Below are positions 63,602 to 64,000 of a DNA stretch of 64,000 nt, piece after piece. The stretch is taken from positions 62,001-126,000 of the forward strand of contig NZ_JAKRNI010000004.1 in assembly GCF_022346945.1 (NCBI RefSeq). The letters are read 5' to 3'. The notes below the pieces were generated by a model that saw only the letters and a list, made by a program, of their open reading frames with translations, was not told where the DNA came from and made no database searches. The position numbers and the translations under genes were made by a program. This DNA comes from Microbacterium sp. ACRRU (GTDB lineage Bacteria; Actinomycetota; Actinomycetes; Actinomycetales; Microbacteriaceae). Each line of letters opens with the position of its first letter. The stretch's first letter is position 1.

Positions 63602-64000
63602 CAGGACGTGTACAGCGGCGAGATCGCGCGCAGATACCGCTGGAACAGAGCGCGTCGGCGCCGGCGAACGCGACTGGCGAACACGCGGTACGACGGCGCG
63701 GTCGGGCGGTCGAAGGCGCGGACGACGAACCAGACCTCATCGTTGTCGCGCCATTCGAGAGCGAAGAGCTCCTCGCCGCTCACGATCGAGTGACCGACCG
63801 TGCCGAGGATGTATCCCACCCGCCGCGGCTCCTCGAAGACCGAGATGACCCGCAGATGGGCGTCCGCGCGATGGCCGTCGACCTTGCCGTGCAGCCGCAC
63901 GCTCGTGCCGGGGCTGACGAACGGTGTGCCGTCGGTGGCGAAGCGCTGCTCGGACTCGACGCGGCTCGGTGCGATCGGGGCGCCCTCGGCGTCGAACGCC
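63601..64000 (-). CDS. DUF1990 family protein, 5' end outside window
   Basis: The frame is open to the end of the window, so about 133 C-terminal residues are present, roughly three quarters of the family. It contains RRVGYILGTVGHSIVSGEEL and EVWFVVRAFDRP, the hallmark segments of DUF1990, and ends RRRRALFQRYLRAISPLYTS. Function unknown. It is directly before hemW on the same strand. Confidence 0.85.
   Translation of the reverse strand, partial: AFDAEGAPIAPSRVESEQRFATDGTPFVSPGTSVRLHGKVDGHRADAHLRVISVFEEPRRVGYILGTVGHSIVSGEELFALEWRDNDEVWFVVRAFDRPTAPSYRVFASRVRRRRRALFQRYLRAISPLYTS

Overview
This is a 64 kb stretch of chromosome from a high-GC actinobacterium, most likely a Microbacterium or close Microbacteriaceae relative. 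That assignment is inferred from several things: the very high GC3, the glnA/glnE, fasR-fabD-fabH-acpP-fabF and hemW-hrcA-dnaJ-rsmE-HIT-phoH-ybeY-CNNM-era gene orders, the DUF3145, DUF2277 and DUF7882 families, and a strikingly frequent GGATGCC/GGCATCC heptamer. No ribosomal RNA was available to confirm it. Nearly all the sequence is ordinary, densely packed core chromosome. I saw no prophage, CRISPR array, transposase or integrase.

Layout. 1-10.8 kb: the 3' part of a type I glutamine synthetase gene, a small T7SS-like accessory cluster (helical small protein, alpha/beta hydrolase, lipoprotein), an acyl-CoA ligase, then glnE and a second glutamine synthetase on the minus strand. 10.8-15.7 kb: polyphosphate glucokinase, RNase P RNA, an exonuclease-polymerase, a zinc-ribbon protein, tRNA-Val and small membrane proteins. 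15.9-23.6 kb: the E1 subunit of pyruvate dehydrogenase, a FasR-like regulator and the fatty acid synthase II operon fabD-fabH-acpP-fabF, so acetyl-CoA supply sits beside acetyl-CoA use. 23.7-33.7 kb: DUF3145, a tandem pair of CNNM transporters, a zinc-ribbon nuclease-like protein, a LuxR-type regulator divergent from the ribulose monophosphate genes hxlB-hxlA, a CAT tRNA, a DMT transporter and peptide deformylase. 33.7-42.8 kb: a cell-surface O-acyltransferase, glutaminase, and a LacI regulator followed by a very large secreted CE4-GH10 xylan-degrading protein with a sortase signal.

43-64 kb is almost entirely minus-strand housekeeping: an orphan ABC ATPase, dnaG, dgt, dusB, a DsbA-like oxidoreductase, uppS, recO, leuA with a leucine-rich leader peptide, then era, a CNNM protein, ybeY, phoH, a HIT protein, rsmE, dnaJ, hrcA (with a CIRCE operator), hemW and a DUF1990 gene running off the end.

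The most interesting non-gene signals are two REP-like 20-24 bp palindromes flanking the remnant of a DUF1801 gene between convergent genes (51.36-51.67 kb), a perfect 24 bp palindrome between the LuxR-type regulator and hxlBA, a leucine attenuator in front of leuA, CGAAA-N-TTTCG operators at the LacI/xylanase locus, and the genome-wide-looking GGATGCC heptamer.
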